DNA of 64,000 nucleotides from JABCYV01 sp963729325 (GTDB taxonomy: Bacteria > Acidobacteriota > Terriglobia > Terriglobales > Acidobacteriaceae). The position numbers and the translations under genes are program-made. The notes under the pieces are model-generated. The model was not told the origin of the DNA. It did not search any database and was given only the letters and a program-made list of their open reading frames with translations. How positions within the stretch are numbered: position 1 is the first letter of the stretch; each line of letters opens with the position of its first letter. Shown in pieces: positions 28,735 to 37,562 of the stretch. Where the stretch lies: the NCBI GenBank assembly GCA_963729325.1, contig CAVSNS010000051.1:124001-188000 (forward strand), given 5' to 3'.

Positions 28735-30183
28735 TCATAATCGTGTTTTATGGTGACCCGCGGTCCTTGAGCCGGATGTAGGGGGTACGACCGCAGTCTT
28801 GGGCGCGAAATATCGAACTGTGACATCCTTGCCGATATCGACTTGCTTGTATCCAGCCAACACCGGCTGCGCCGTGGGGCTGGATGTGAAATGCCGTACC
28901 GTGACGTCGTCCGAAATGTAGTCGACTTCGTTCTTCCCGGAACGCACTCGATGGATCGTCCCAGGCTTCGATGCGATGTTCGGCACGGGCGTTGCGACTA
29001 GCATTGGCTCTTGGTCTTGGGCATTCGGTTTTTGTAGGGCTGGGGCCGCTGAAGATGGAACCGGACGGCGATCGGCGCTGGTAATCCAGCAAGTTATCAC
29101 TATTGCAGCAACAACTCCTGCCAGGGCCAGGTAACTCCGGGGCTGTTTAAAGGCACTCTTCACTTGTTCTTTGATTGTTGTGATTGGCCCAGCCGCCTGC
29201 CACAGCCCTGTCCACTTGGCGGTCAATACCATGATAGCTACGCCAGCTCGATCGATTGGACGTGCGTTTGAAGGCTGCGGCACTGACCTGGCGCCACCGG
29301 GAAACTCGAAAGAAGTAATCTGGTGAATGGCGCGTGGGACGGTTGAGAGTTCCGCGGCGACCGGTTTTTGCTCGTCGAACTGCGCCTGGGACATCGCCTC
29401 CCCTACGAGTCCTGCCATCAGCTGATAGGAGCGTACCTCACCATCCTGGAAACGGTGCGCTTCGCTAAAAAAGACCTCCAATACTCCCGCCACGGCATGG
29501 TCTCGATAAATTAGCAAGATTAAAAGGGACTTAGCTCCAAATTGACGGCAAATCGCTGCTTCAATCCGCGCGTCAGTTTCGGCGTTGTCAACCCGCAGAA
29601 TCTCGCGACTCGTCTTGGCCGCCGTCGAGACACTTAACGCGGCCATGACATGCCGCCCAATATAGCTGGCGGCACTTCCGCTTCCGGCGCAGTAAACGAG
29701 TTGATCTCCTCGCAGTAGCCCGATCGCGACTCCCGTGGCATTGGCAACATCTCGCACACGGTCGGCGATCAAATGCATAGCGCCACCCAGGTCGAGACTG
29801 GCTGAATTGATCAACTGCTGAACTTCGACAATAGCAGAGAGCGACTGAGTTCCCATCTGACTTTCCTGCACGGCAAATGCATTGGCCAAGAGCTTTTGAA
29901 AGGATTCGCGGTCGAAGCTGGGGCTGGTCCTCATAGCAGGGAGAGTGCTGGAGATCTGCGGCTGGACTGTTGAGCTGGTTTCGGACAGGAGATTGATCCG
30001 AGCCAATTCCACAGCCAGTAGTAAGCGCAGTTTCTCATCAAGTGAATCGGCTGTCAACGGAGACCTTAACTCCCCGAATGTTCCGAATCGGGCAGATTCG
30101 GAAAAATTTAGCGCCGCAATTGGATGCGAACGGTTGTCAGAGGGATGGCTGTGGATAAATCCACCGCCTGCCGCGGGATGCAA
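28735..30183 (-). CDS. GAF-domain protein with transmembrane helix and C-terminal repeat motif
   Basis: A 482-residue protein. Residues about 115-270 form a GAF domain (LINSASLDLGGAMHLIADRVRDVANATGVAI...LVYCAGSG...SRIL region...AVAGVLEVFFSEAHRF). A transmembrane helix lies near residue 355 (YLALAGVVAAIVITCWI). The Pro-rich tail ends with two copies of a motif, DYISDDVTVRHF and DIGKDVTVRYF, related to the motif at the end of the 19232-20615 protein. The ligand of the GAF domain is unknown. It follows the 30203-31222 gene with a 19-base gap and is probably cotranscribed with it. Confidence 0.7.
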   Translation of the reverse strand: MHPAAGGGFIHSHPSDNRSHPIAALNFSESARFGTFGELRSPLTADSLDEKLRLLLAVELARINLLSETSSTVQPQISSTLPAMRTSPSFDRESFQKLLANAFAVQESQMGTQSLSAIVEVQQLINSASLDLGGAMHLIADRVRDVANATGVAIGLLRGDQLVYCAGSGSAASYIGRHVMAALSVSTAAKTSREILRVDNAETDARIEAAICRQFGAKSLLILLIYRDHAVAGVLEVFFSEAHRFQDGEVRSYQLMAGLVGEAMSQAQFDEQKPVAAELSTVPRAIHQITSFEFPGGARSVPQPSNARPIDRAGVAIMVLTAKWTGLWQAAGPITTIKEQVKSAFKQPRSYLALAGVVAAIVITCWITSADRRPVPSSAAPALQKPNAQDQEPMLVATPVPNIASKPGTIHRVRSGKNEVDYISDDVTVRHFTSSPTAQPVLAGYKQVDIGKDVTVRYFAPKTAVVPPTSGSRTAGHHKTRL

Positions 30184-30202
30184 CGGACACTCGCTTCAGA
30201 TC

Positions 30203-31222
30203 TTAGTTCGGCAGCGGCGGCCGCTTTTGCAACTTTGGCTGTTCGGTCGGCGGAGTTGTTTCGGACGCATCGGGCTTCAAGGCCGCAGCGTTGGCAGGAG
30301 CTGACGAGTTCACCCCAAAATCCCAAACATAAAGGTTCATGCCTTCCTTGCCCAGCATTTCGACGACGGCATACTCGCCTGGAGCTAGCTCGTTGGCGGG
30401 AGTCAACTTCACCCAGCCGCCGGTGAGTTGCGTTGCGGTCGTGGGTACAAACTTCTCTTCTTGACTGACTTTACCGTAGACCGCGACCTTGACGTCTCCC
30501 ACGATGCGCTTGTTCTGCTTAGCTTGCAAACGGACGATTCGGAAGCGGTCCCAAGGCATATTTTGTTGTTGAAGCTGGCTCGTCGCGTCGGCCCCTAGCT
30601 CGGGTTGTTCGAGGTTGACGTAGATAGCGGGGAGAGCCGCATGCGCCTGAATCTTCGCGTGTTCGCCCGCCAGCTCAATCGGCTGCCTGGCACTGGCGAT
30701 GGGATTGATGGCCGCGCGCAAAATGTTCCCTTTACGGTCCTGGTTGATCTGGCCATTGCTCTGCTGCAACTCGATCAACTGTGGCTGGTTCTGAAAGGTA
30801 TCCAGCAACACGACACCGCCATCTTCCGGCAAACGCAAACCGGGTGCGACGTGCGGAGACTTGGCCTCATCGGCTCGGCGTTCGGCCGCCAGTTCCCTGT
30901 CCAGATCAACCGCCTCAGGGGGAGGAGCACCCGCAGCCCGGTCTTTCTCGTATTTGTCCGTGGCCTCCCAATCCACCAGGGATTTAGGTACTTCCTCCCA
31001 CTCGTTACGTTCTGCGCTCAGGTAGCGCACGCGGTCGCCTTTCACTTCCCATTTACTGGCAAGTTGGTAAGAGCCATCTTTCAGAATGAGACGTTTGGCG
31101 AGTTGTTGGGCCGAGACTGGAGGGGCAACCAGCAGGAACGGAAGGATTCCCAGAAGCGCCGCCGACATGAAGCGATACATCTGAAGCATCGGACTAATTT
31201 CTTTGACGGAACTGAATTTCAT
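30203..31222 (-). CDS. Secreted protein of unknown function
   Basis: I do not recognise a specific family. The 339-residue protein has a signal peptide (MSAALLGILPFLLVAPPVSAQQ). It is followed by a short domain, RLILKDGSYQLASKWEVKGDRVRYLSAE, that is common in acidobacterial secreted proteins and looks like an SH3-type or PEGA-like fold. A charged linker follows, then a beta-rich C-terminal half ending in a Pro-rich tail. Probably periplasmic. Several in-frame Met codons near the start (31222, 31186, 31168) make the exact start uncertain. Cotranscribed with the GAF gene. Confidence 0.6.
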   Translation of the reverse strand: MKFSSVKEISPMLQMYRFMSAALLGILPFLLVAPPVSAQQLAKRLILKDGSYQLASKWEVKGDRVRYLSAERNEWEEVPKSLVDWEATDKYEKDRAAGAPPPEAVDLDRELAAERRADEAKSPHVAPGLRLPEDGGVVLLDTFQNQPQLIELQQSNGQINQDRKGNILRAAINPIASARQPIELAGEHAKIQAHAALPAIYVNLEQPELGADATSQLQQQNMPWDRFRIVRLQAKQNKRIVGDVKVAVYGKVSQEEKFVPTTATQLTGGWVKLTPANELAPGEYAVVEMLGKEGMNLYVWDFGVNSSAPANAAALKPDASETTPPTEQPKLQKRPPLPN

Positions 31223-31396
31223 CTAGTCTACTGCGCTAGCCATTTTAGGACCAAAGCCTCATTTCTAACAGCTCGAGCGCACGGCTGAAGGTCTGCGCTA
31301 GGCAACTATTCCTAGCCACCTAACCCTGTTTCTGGCATAATAGGACGTGCACCCATCCTGCACAAAATTCCAAACACAATTTAAGGCGAGGAAGCG

Positions 31397-33070
31397 ATGT
31401 CGGCAAAGTACATCTTTGTGACTGGCGGCGTGGTGTCTTCTTTGGGCAAGGGTCTGGCGGCGGCTTCGATTGGCTGCTTGCTGGAGAGTCGCGGGTTGAA
31501 AGTCAACCTGATGAAGTTCGATCCTTACCTCAACGTCGATCCGGGCACAATGTCGCCTTTTCAGCACGGCGAGGTATTCGTCACCGACGACGGTGCCGAA
31601 ACCGATCTGGATCTCGGGCATTACGAACGCTTCACTCACGCTAAGCTTTCGCGCGATAACAACTGGACCACCGGCCGGGTTTACGAGCAGATCATTGCCA
31701 AGGAACGGCGTGGCGACTATCTGGGCAAGACGGTGCAGGTCATCCCCCACGTCACCAATGAGATCAAGGCCGCCATGAAGAAAGTGGCGCAGGACGTAGA
31801 CGTAGCCATCGTCGAGATCGGCGGCACCGTCGGCGACATCGAATCCCTGCCCTTCATGGAAGCCATCCGGCAGATGCGCCAGGAACTGGGCCGCGAACAC
31901 ACCCTGTTCATGCACGTCACTCTGGTCCCGTTCATCGCGGCCGCGCAGGAACTCAAGACCAAGCCAACGCAGCACTCGGTCAAGGAATTACTTAGCATTG
32001 GAATCCAGCCTGACATTCTGCTCTGTCGCACCGACCGCTTCCTCTCGAAAGAGATCAAGTCGAAGATCGCGCTCTTCTGTAACGTGGAAGAAGAGGCGGT
32101 CATCACCGCCAAAGATGTGGCGACGATCTATGAGGTACCGGTGGTTTTCTCCCGAGAAGGGGTCGACACGCTCGTGCTTCGCTACCTTCATCTCAACGCC
32201 AAAGAGCGAGATCTTAAGGATTGGGAGGAAATTGTCCACCGTGTTTACAACCCAAAGGCGGAAGTCACAATTGGCATTGTGGGGAAATACGTGGAGTATG
32301 AAGACTCCTACAAATCGCTGAAAGAGGCGCTGGTACATGGTGCTCTGGCGCATAACCTCAAGCTTAACTTGAACTGGGTGGAAGCTGAAGGTTTAGAGAC
32401 CGGAGATCGCACCTACGAAGAACAGCTCGCTGATTATGACGGGCTGCTGGTGCCCGGAGGCTTCGGGAAGCGCGGCATTGAGGGGATGTTGATCGCAATC
32501 CGCTATACCCGTGAGAAAAAGGTTCCCTTTTTCGGTATTTGCCTGGGCATGCAGGTCGCCTGCATTGAGTTCGCACGCGATGTGTGTGGGCTGGCCGACG
32601 CCAACTCCAGCGAATTCGATCCTGCCACGCCCCACCGCATCATCTACAAGCTACGGGAATTGCGCGGGGTCGAGGAACTCGGTGGCACCATGCGGCTGGG
32701 CGCCTGGCCCTGCAAGATTGAGCCGGGAACCCTGGCGTATAGGATTTACGGCAAGCTCGAGATCAGCGAGCGTCATCGCCATCGTTACGAATTCAATCGT
32801 GAATATGAAGGTACTCTGACCGCCGGCGGACTTCGCATCTCGGGATCAACTCCAGATGGCACATATGTGGAAATGATCGAACTGCCAGATCATCCCCATT
32901 TCATCGGATGCCAGTTCCACCCCGAGTTTAAGTCGAAGCCGTTGGAGCCGCATCCCCTGTTCAAAACGTTTGTCGGCGCAGCCTACGAACACGGGCTGAA
33001 GCGGCGAGCGGATAAGCTCGCGGCCGAAGTCGAAATGTTCCATCGGCCGGAGAAAATGGGGAGAAGATAA
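31397..33070 (+). CDS. pyrG: CTP synthase
   Basis: A 557-residue amidoligase/glutaminase making CTP from UTP, ATP and glutamine. The synthetase domain begins KYIFVTGGVVSSLGKGLAAAS and contains KFDPYLNVDPGTMSPFQHGEVFVT. The class I glutamine amidotransferase domain has the nucleophile Cys in FFGICLGMQVACIE and the His/Glu pair in QFHPEFKSKP. Full length with all catalytic residues. AGGCGAGGA-like sequence precedes the ATG. The stop codon is the first base pair region of a large inverted repeat shared with the start of kdsA's leader. Confidence 0.98.
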   Translation: MSAKYIFVTGGVVSSLGKGLAAASIGCLLESRGLKVNLMKFDPYLNVDPGTMSPFQHGEVFVTDDGAETDLDLGHYERFTHAKLSRDNNWTTGRVYEQIIAKERRGDYLGKTVQVIPHVTNEIKAAMKKVAQDVDVAIVEIGGTVGDIESLPFMEAIRQMRQELGREHTLFMHVTLVPFIAAAQELKTKPTQHSVKELLSIGIQPDILLCRTDRFLSKEIKSKIALFCNVEEEAVITAKDVATIYEVPVVFSREGVDTLVLRYLHLNAKERDLKDWEEIVHRVYNPKAEVTIGIVGKYVEYEDSYKSLKEALVHGALAHNLKLNLNWVEAEGLETGDRTYEEQLADYDGLLVPGGFGKRGIEGMLIAIRYTREKKVPFFGICLGMQVACIEFARDVCGLADANSSEFDPATPHRIIYKLRELRGVEELGGTMRLGAWPCKIEPGTLAYRIYGKLEISERHRHRYEFNREYEGTLTAGGLRISGSTPDGTYVEMIELPDHPHFIGCQFHPEFKSKPLEPHPLFKTFVGAAYEHGLKRRADKLAAEVEMFHRPEKMGRR

Positions 33071-33143
33071 CCACAGAGAACACAGAGGATCACGGAGGAT
33101 ATTCTTCTTTTTGCCGTGTGATCCTCCGTGCCCTCTGTGGTTA
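33068..33143. repeat. Long inverted repeat between pyrG and kdsA
   Basis: Outer arms TAACCACAGAG / CTCTGTGGTTA (11 bp), a small internal loop, inner arms GAGGATCAC / GTGATCCTC, and a central loop with a T-run. The outer left arm includes the pyrG stop codon. Intergenic palindromes built from CACAGAG and GGATCAC blocks look like members of a dispersed family; a decayed copy is at 24399-24440. It could fold in the pyrG-kdsA transcript. Confidence 0.7.
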
Positions 33144-33147
33144 AAAC

Positions 33148-33990
33148 ATGAGTGCATCCTTTCAACTCGACAATGTCCGCATCGGCTCCGGGAATCTGTT
33201 TCTTATTGCCGGGCCGTGCGTGATCGAAAGCGAAGACCATGCGCTTTTCATGGCCGAAGTCATCAAGGGAGTCACGCGTTCCCTAAACTTCCCATTCATC
33301 TTTAAGGCTTCCTACGACAAGGCCAATCGGACCTCCATGCGCAGTTATCGTGGTCCTGGGCTGGCTGAGGGTCTGCGTATCCTGAAGACGGTGAAGGACG
33401 AAGTGCACGTGCCGGTCCTCACAGATGTACACGAGACCACCGATGTTGCGAAAGTGGCAGAAGTCGCTGACATATTGCAAATTCCCGCATTTCTGTGCCG
33501 CCAGACCGACCTGATTGTGGCCGCCGCCATGACCGACCGCGTGGTGAATATCAAGAAGGGCCAGTTCGCCTCGCCCTGGGACATGCGGCATGCAGTCGAA
33601 AAGTGCCGCACCGCGGGCAACGACAAAGTTTTCGTCACTGAGCGGGGAAGTTCGTTCGGCTACAACAACCTGATAGTCGATATGCGCTCGCTGGCTATCA
33701 TGCGGAAATTTGTGCCAGTGGTTTTCGACGCAACCCACTCGGTCCAGTTACCGTCAGCGTCCGCCGACGGAGATGACACCGTGAGCGGCGGACAACCGGA
33801 ATTCATCCCTGTTTTGGCCCGCGCCGCGGTTGCGGTTGGCGTAGACGGAATCTTTCTCGAAGTGCATGACAATCCCAAGGAAGCCAAATCAGACGGTGCG
33901 AACGCGCTGGAATCCACGAAACTCCGAGCCGTGTTGAAGGAGTTGCAAGCGGTGCATGCGGCGCTGACGGCCGCGCATCAGACACCGTAG
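33148..33990 (+). CDS. kdsA: 3-deoxy-8-phosphooctulonate synthase KdsA
   Basis: A 280-residue enzyme condensing arabinose-5-phosphate with phosphoenolpyruvate to Kdo-8-phosphate, the committed step toward the inner-core sugar of LPS. Signatures: LIAGPCVIES, FKASYDKANRTS, VLTDVH, PAFLCRQTD, KKGQFASPWD and FVTERGSSFGYNNL, then DATHSVQLP and the C-terminal EVHDNP. The Cys in AGPCVIES and His/Glu/Asp set suggest the metal-dependent class, an inference. Downstream of pyrG by 77 bases; a pyrG-kdsA order is common in bacteria. The other Kdo genes are at 36132 and 45433. Confidence 0.97.
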   Translation: MSASFQLDNVRIGSGNLFLIAGPCVIESEDHALFMAEVIKGVTRSLNFPFIFKASYDKANRTSMRSYRGPGLAEGLRILKTVKDEVHVPVLTDVHETTDVAKVAEVADILQIPAFLCRQTDLIVAAAMTDRVVNIKKGQFASPWDMRHAVEKCRTAGNDKVFVTERGSSFGYNNLIVDMRSLAIMRKFVPVVFDATHSVQLPSASADGDDTVSGGQPEFIPVLARAAVAVGVDGIFLEVHDNPKEAKSDGANALESTKLRAVLKELQAVHAALTAAHQTP

Positions 33991-34115
33991 CGCATGCGTC
34001 TGCCAGTCCTTCTGCGAGCACATCGATTCCGCCAGAATTTTGTCCCGACATGCGCAACCGATTCTAATTGCTTTAACGCAACCTAGTCTCACAGGGTAAT
34101 CGCTTGAACTCAACT

Positions 34116-34199
34116 GAGTCCCACAGGGACGAACCAGCCTAGCCCAGCGCGGCAGCGCTGGGTAGCAAGACCAAGATGATCCAAGTCCCAAAGGGACGG
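34116..34199. repeat. REP element, left copy
   Basis: Contains GAGTCCCACAGGGACGA, a perfect palindromic core CCCAGCGC-GGCA-GCGCTGGG (34143-34162), and GTCCCAAAGGGACG. It is repeated in inverted orientation at 34658-34739, and the two flank the transposase gene. Confidence 0.85.
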
Positions 34200-34204
34200 C
34201 CGGT

Positions 34205-34653
34205 CTACCCCAGCACGTGTGCCGGATCATACGCAACGCGGTACTTCTTGAGAAACTCAAGAGACTCATCCTCATTAGTGCGCTTCGCGTGATGGACTTG
34301 CTGGCTCTCGATGTACTTTACGATCACATCCGTCTGCGATGCGCTTACGTTGAACGCGCCGTAACCTTCCTGCCATGCGAAATCTTTGCTAGCGCTCGCC
34401 TCGTTGATCCATTTAGAGGAACATGCCTTGACTATTTGGACCGCCTTGGCCAATGGGATCGTTGCGGGCAAGAGCAAAAGCGCATGTACGTGATCTTCCA
34501 CACCGCCAACCTTGATCGCTTCGAATCCATGATTGCGGGCAATTCCGGCCATGTAGGCCCAGAGCTTTGGCTGGAGGATTCAGAGATCCGTTTCTCGCGG
34601 TTTCTCGTACTAAAGATCAAATGGATCCGATTGCTGGAATATGAATGCGGCAT
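34205..34653 (-). CDS. REP-associated tyrosine (IS200-like) transposase, RAYT (frameshift near 34575)
   Basis: About 149 residues when a single frame change near 34575 is corrected (N-terminal part MPHSYSSNRIHLIFSTRNREKR, main part from LQPKLWAYMAGIARNHG). The HUH motif is in DHVHALLLLP and the catalytic tyrosine in VKYIESQQVHH, both typical of Y1 transposases. The gene starts 5 bases inside the right REP copy and ends 5 bases after the left one, the classic arrangement for RAYT genes, which process and spread REP sequences rather than move as ordinary insertion sequences. Whether the frame break is real decides if it is active. Confidence 0.8.
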
Positions 34654-34657
34654 AGGT

Positions 34658-34739
34658 CGTCCCTCCGGGACTTTCAGCCGTTCTCATTGCTACCCAGCGC
34701 TGCCGCGCTGGGCTAAGGTCGCTCGTCCCCGTGGGACTC
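34658..34739. repeat. REP element, right (inverted) copy
   Basis: Reverse complement of the left REP with the same CCCAGCGC core palindrome and GTCCC/GGGAC ends; differences are confined to linkers. It lies directly upstream of the transposase start. Confidence 0.85.
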
Positions 34740-34878
34740 GATTTCATGGATCAACAATGGGTCGCGCTACCACGCGATTCCTCATAACGAGAAATTACAT
34801 TACCCAGGCTGAAATCCGGTGTGACGCCCATCACACCAGAGAAAATCTGCTACCATCCCATCTCATCTGACGCCAAAC

Positions 34879-36039
34879 ATGCAGATTTTCTCCGCCATTG
34901 TCGGCATCGTGGTCATTTTCCTCATTCTCCTCGATGCGTTTGAGACCGTCGTTCTGCCACGACGAGTGCAGCGCCAATTTCGTCTGACCGCATGGTTCTA
35001 TCGCCGGACTTGGCGTCCATGGAGAGCAATCGCCAGCCATATTAACTCGCCTGGGCGGCGGGAAAATTTTCTCGGATATTTTGGACCGCTATCGCTGATT
35101 TTCCTGCTGGCCTTCTGGGCCTTCGGCCTGATCTTCGGGTTCGCCCTGCTGCAATACGGCGCGGGAGAACACTTTCAGTTGGGGAACGAGCCTATCACTT
35201 TTGGGGCTCTGCTCTACCACAGCGGCGAGACTTTCTTCACCCTGGGGTATGGCGACATCACCCCCACGTCGGGAATCGCACGCGCGCTGGCCGTGCTCGA
35301 GGCCGGCATGGGATTTGCCTTTTTGGGCGCCGTCATCGGATATCTGCCAACAATTTATTCGTCCTTTTCTCGCCGCGAAATCGAAATTTCTCTCTTGGAC
35401 GCGCGCGCCGGATCTCCGCCTTCTGCGGCCGAGTTACTCGCCAGGTTGGGAAACCATCCTCAGCAGACCGGGCTGGACCGCGTCTTTCGCGACTGGGAAC
35501 ACTGGGCAGCTGAGGTTCTGGAGAGTCATTTGTCCTATCCTGCCCTCAGTTTTTTCCGGTCGCAACACAACAATCAATCCTGGTTGGGCGCGCTGACCAC
35601 CATTCTCGACGCGACCGCGTTAGTTATCGCGGGGGTGGACGGCATTCGTCTGGAGCAGGCCAAAATCACATTCGCGATGGCGCGGCACGCGGTGGTCGAC
35701 CTGGCGCAGGTAGTGAATGCGCGCTACGACCCTCATGCGCCGGACCGACTGTCGGCCGCCGAGCTAGCCCAGTTGCGGCAGAGTCTGGGCGAACGTGGTC
35801 TAAAGGTGCGGGATGATGGCGAGGCCGAGGCGAAACTGGCGAGGCTGCGCGCGCAGTACGAACCTTATGCGCAGGCTATCGCACGTAATTTGTTGATCAC
35901 ACTGCCTCCGTGGGTGCATCCAGAGAGGAGAAAAGATAACTGGCAAGCTGGTCCGTGGGACCGGGCCATCCAAGCCAGAGGTTTGGGCGGACTCGGAGGG
36001 AAGGCCGAGCACGTGCCAAGGATCGACGAGCACTTTTAG
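34879..36039 (+). CDS. Two-TM potassium channel protein
   Basis: A 386-residue membrane protein. After an N-terminal helix and a basic segment, residues about 70-160 form the channel core: helix FGPLSLIFLLAFWAFGLIFGF, pore helix LLYHSGETFFTLGYGDITP with the selectivity filter TLGYGD, and the second helix LEAGMGFAFLGAVIGYL. The 220-residue cytoplasmic C-terminal region is mostly helical and is not a recognisable RCK domain. It is likely a K+ channel of the ion_trans_2 family. The gene lies between the REP/RAYT element and kdsD, an unusual neighbour for LPS genes. Confidence 0.88.
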   Translation: MQIFSAIVGIVVIFLILLDAFETVVLPRRVQRQFRLTAWFYRRTWRPWRAIASHINSPGRRENFLGYFGPLSLIFLLAFWAFGLIFGFALLQYGAGEHFQLGNEPITFGALLYHSGETFFTLGYGDITPTSGIARALAVLEAGMGFAFLGAVIGYLPTIYSSFSRREIEISLLDARAGSPPSAAELLARLGNHPQQTGLDRVFRDWEHWAAEVLESHLSYPALSFFRSQHNNQSWLGALTTILDATALVIAGVDGIRLEQAKITFAMARHAVVDLAQVVNARYDPHAPDRLSAAELAQLRQSLGERGLKVRDDGEAEAKLARLRAQYEPYAQAIARNLLITLPPWVHPERRKDNWQAGPWDRAIQARGLGGLGGKAEHVPRIDEHF

Positions 36040-36131
36040 ATCATTTTCTGCGCCGCTTCTGTTCGCGAATTGAAGAGGTCGTCGAGGCTCGGTGGCGGAA
36101 GGTGAGCGCGTGCTAACATCCTTTTTCTTCC

Positions 36132-37142
36132 ATGAAACACGTTGGAGAAAATGTGGTCCGCATTGAGGCCGAGGCGTTACGTGCCCTGGCCGACCGCGTT
36201 GCCGGACCCATGGCCGACGCCTTCGACCGTGCGGTGGAATTGATTCATGCCTGCCGCGGTCGCGTGGTGGTTACGGGAATGGGCAAGAGCGGGATCATCG
36301 CTCACAAAATCGCGGCTACGCTCAGCTCGACCGGAACCCCGGCGCTATTCATGCATCCGGTGGATGCGGTGCATGGAGATCTCGGCATGGTGGTGCGAGG
36401 CGATGTCGTGCTGGCGCTCTCGACCAGCGGCGAGACGGAAGAAATTCTGCGTCTTCTGGCGACCATTAAGCGCTTGCAGGTGGCGCTCATCGCGATGACG
36501 GGAGATGAAATCTCCACGCTCGCGGGCGAGGGCGCCCGCGCCACACCAAACAAGCTCTCCACTCTGGCTGCCGCTGCCGATATTGCACTCGACTGCTCTG
36601 TTGCCAAAGAAGCCTGCTCGCTGGGACTGGCGCCTACAGCTTCCACAACGGCGATGCTGGCACTGGGCGACGCGCTGGCCATGGCGCTGGCCGAAAAGCG
36701 CGGCTTTCAGGAAGAGGACTTTGCCAATCTGCATCCCGGCGGCAAGCTGGGCAAGCGTCTGGCCCGGGTTGAATCGCTGATGCATACCGGCGACGCCGTA
36801 CCGCGCGTCACGCCAAAGACCAATATGCCGGACGTGATTTATGAGATGTCACGCAAGAAACTCGGCGTCGCTACCGTGGTCGAAGGCGAAAAGCTGGTGG
36901 GGATCATCAGTGACGGGGACCTGCGGCGACTGCTTGAACAACGCGGAAAAGATGTCCTCGACCTAACCGCGAACGAATGCATGACCAGGAATCCCCGGAC
37001 AATTTCCGGGCAGGAATTCGCCGCTACCGCGCTGGCACTCATGGAGGAGAAAAAGATTACGTCGCTGGTGGTGGTTGATGGAAATATGAAACTCGAAGGA
37101 ATCGTGCACCTGCACGATCTGTGGGGAACAGAAATGATGTAA
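36132..37142 (+). CDS. kdsD: Arabinose-5-phosphate isomerase (KdsD/KpsF family)
   Basis: A 336-residue enzyme converting ribulose-5-phosphate to arabinose-5-phosphate for Kdo synthesis. A SIS domain (about residues 35-190: GMGKSGIIAHKIAATLSSTGTPA, LALSTSGETEEI, GLAPTASTTAMLALGDALA) is followed by two CBS domains (from LMHTGDAVPRV to the C-terminus). Relative to the family there is an extra stretch, GEGARATPNK, in the SIS domain flanked by STLA...STLA; it corresponds to a palindromic element insertion at 36512-36568. It is in frame, so the enzyme may remain functional. Confidence 0.93.
   Translation: MKHVGENVVRIEAEALRALADRVAGPMADAFDRAVELIHACRGRVVVTGMGKSGIIAHKIAATLSSTGTPALFMHPVDAVHGDLGMVVRGDVVLALSTSGETEEILRLLATIKRLQVALIAMTGDEISTLAGEGARATPNKLSTLAAAADIALDCSVAKEACSLGLAPTASTTAMLALGDALAMALAEKRGFQEEDFANLHPGGKLGKRLARVESLMHTGDAVPRVTPKTNMPDVIYEMSRKKLGVATVVEGEKLVGIISDGDLRRLLEQRGKDVLDLTANECMTRNPRTISGQEFAATALALMEEKKITSLVVVDGNMKLEGIVHLHDLWGTEMM
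36521..36547 (+). repeat. GC-rich palindromic element inside kdsD
   Basis: CGCGGGCGAGGGCGCCCGCGCCACACC, whose core GCGGGC/GCGCCCGC is palindromic, closely matches three clear elements inside lhr, with a more diverged copy there and another near 58133. It is bounded by near-identical CTCCACGCTCGC (36512-36523) and CTCCACTCTGGC (36557-36568), 45 bases apart, suggesting an in-frame insertion with duplication. Confidence 0.75.
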
Positions 37143-37143
37143 G

Positions 37144-37187
37144 GATTGAAGCATTGAGAGACTGAGTCATTGAATCATTGAAAATCA
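37144..37187. repeat. CATTGA repeat cluster, left of four-helix-bundle gene
   Basis: Contains CATTGA three times plus TCAATG, spaced by 2-8 bases, ending just before the ATG. An inverted counterpart lies after the gene at 37562-37601. Confidence 0.6.
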
Positions 37188-37562
37188 ATGAACATGCTCG
37201 ACAAAGCCGAGGCAATGAAGGATCGGACGAAGAAGTTTGCGATCCGGATTGTCACGGTTTGTCGGTCGCTTCCCTCGTCACGCGAAGGTAATGTCCTCGG
37301 CAATCAATTGCTGCGATCAGGTACCGCGGTAGCCGCCAATTATCGGGCGGTCTGCCGCGCCCGTTCCAAGGCAGAATTTGTCTCGAAGATGAGCATCGTG
37401 GTCGAAGAGGCGGATGAAACCGTTTTTTGGCTGGAGATGCTAGTAGACACAGGGATCGTGCCGTCCGGCAAACTGGCGTTACTGCTAAAGGAAGCTAACG
37501 AATTGTTGGCGATTTGCGCTGCTTCGCTGCGCACGGCGAAGTACAATCGCCAAGTCTCATGA
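37188..37562 (+). CDS. Four-helix bundle protein (23S rRNA intervening-sequence type)
   Basis: A 124-residue all-helical protein of the S23/IVP family: FAIRIVTVCRSLP, GNQLLRSGTAVAANYRAVCRARSKAEFVSKMSIVVEEADETVFWLEML, then a final helix LLKEANELLAICAASLRTAK. First described from intervening sequences in 23S rRNA genes, now known as free genes of unknown function in many phyla. The gene is bounded on both sides by inverted CATTGA-type repeat clusters, implying it travels as a unit. Little else can be inferred. Confidence 0.88.
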   Translation: MNMLDKAEAMKDRTKKFAIRIVTVCRSLPSSREGNVLGNQLLRSGTAVAANYRAVCRARSKAEFVSKMSIVVEEADETVFWLEMLVDTGIVPSGKLALLLKEANELLAICAASLRTAKYNRQVS

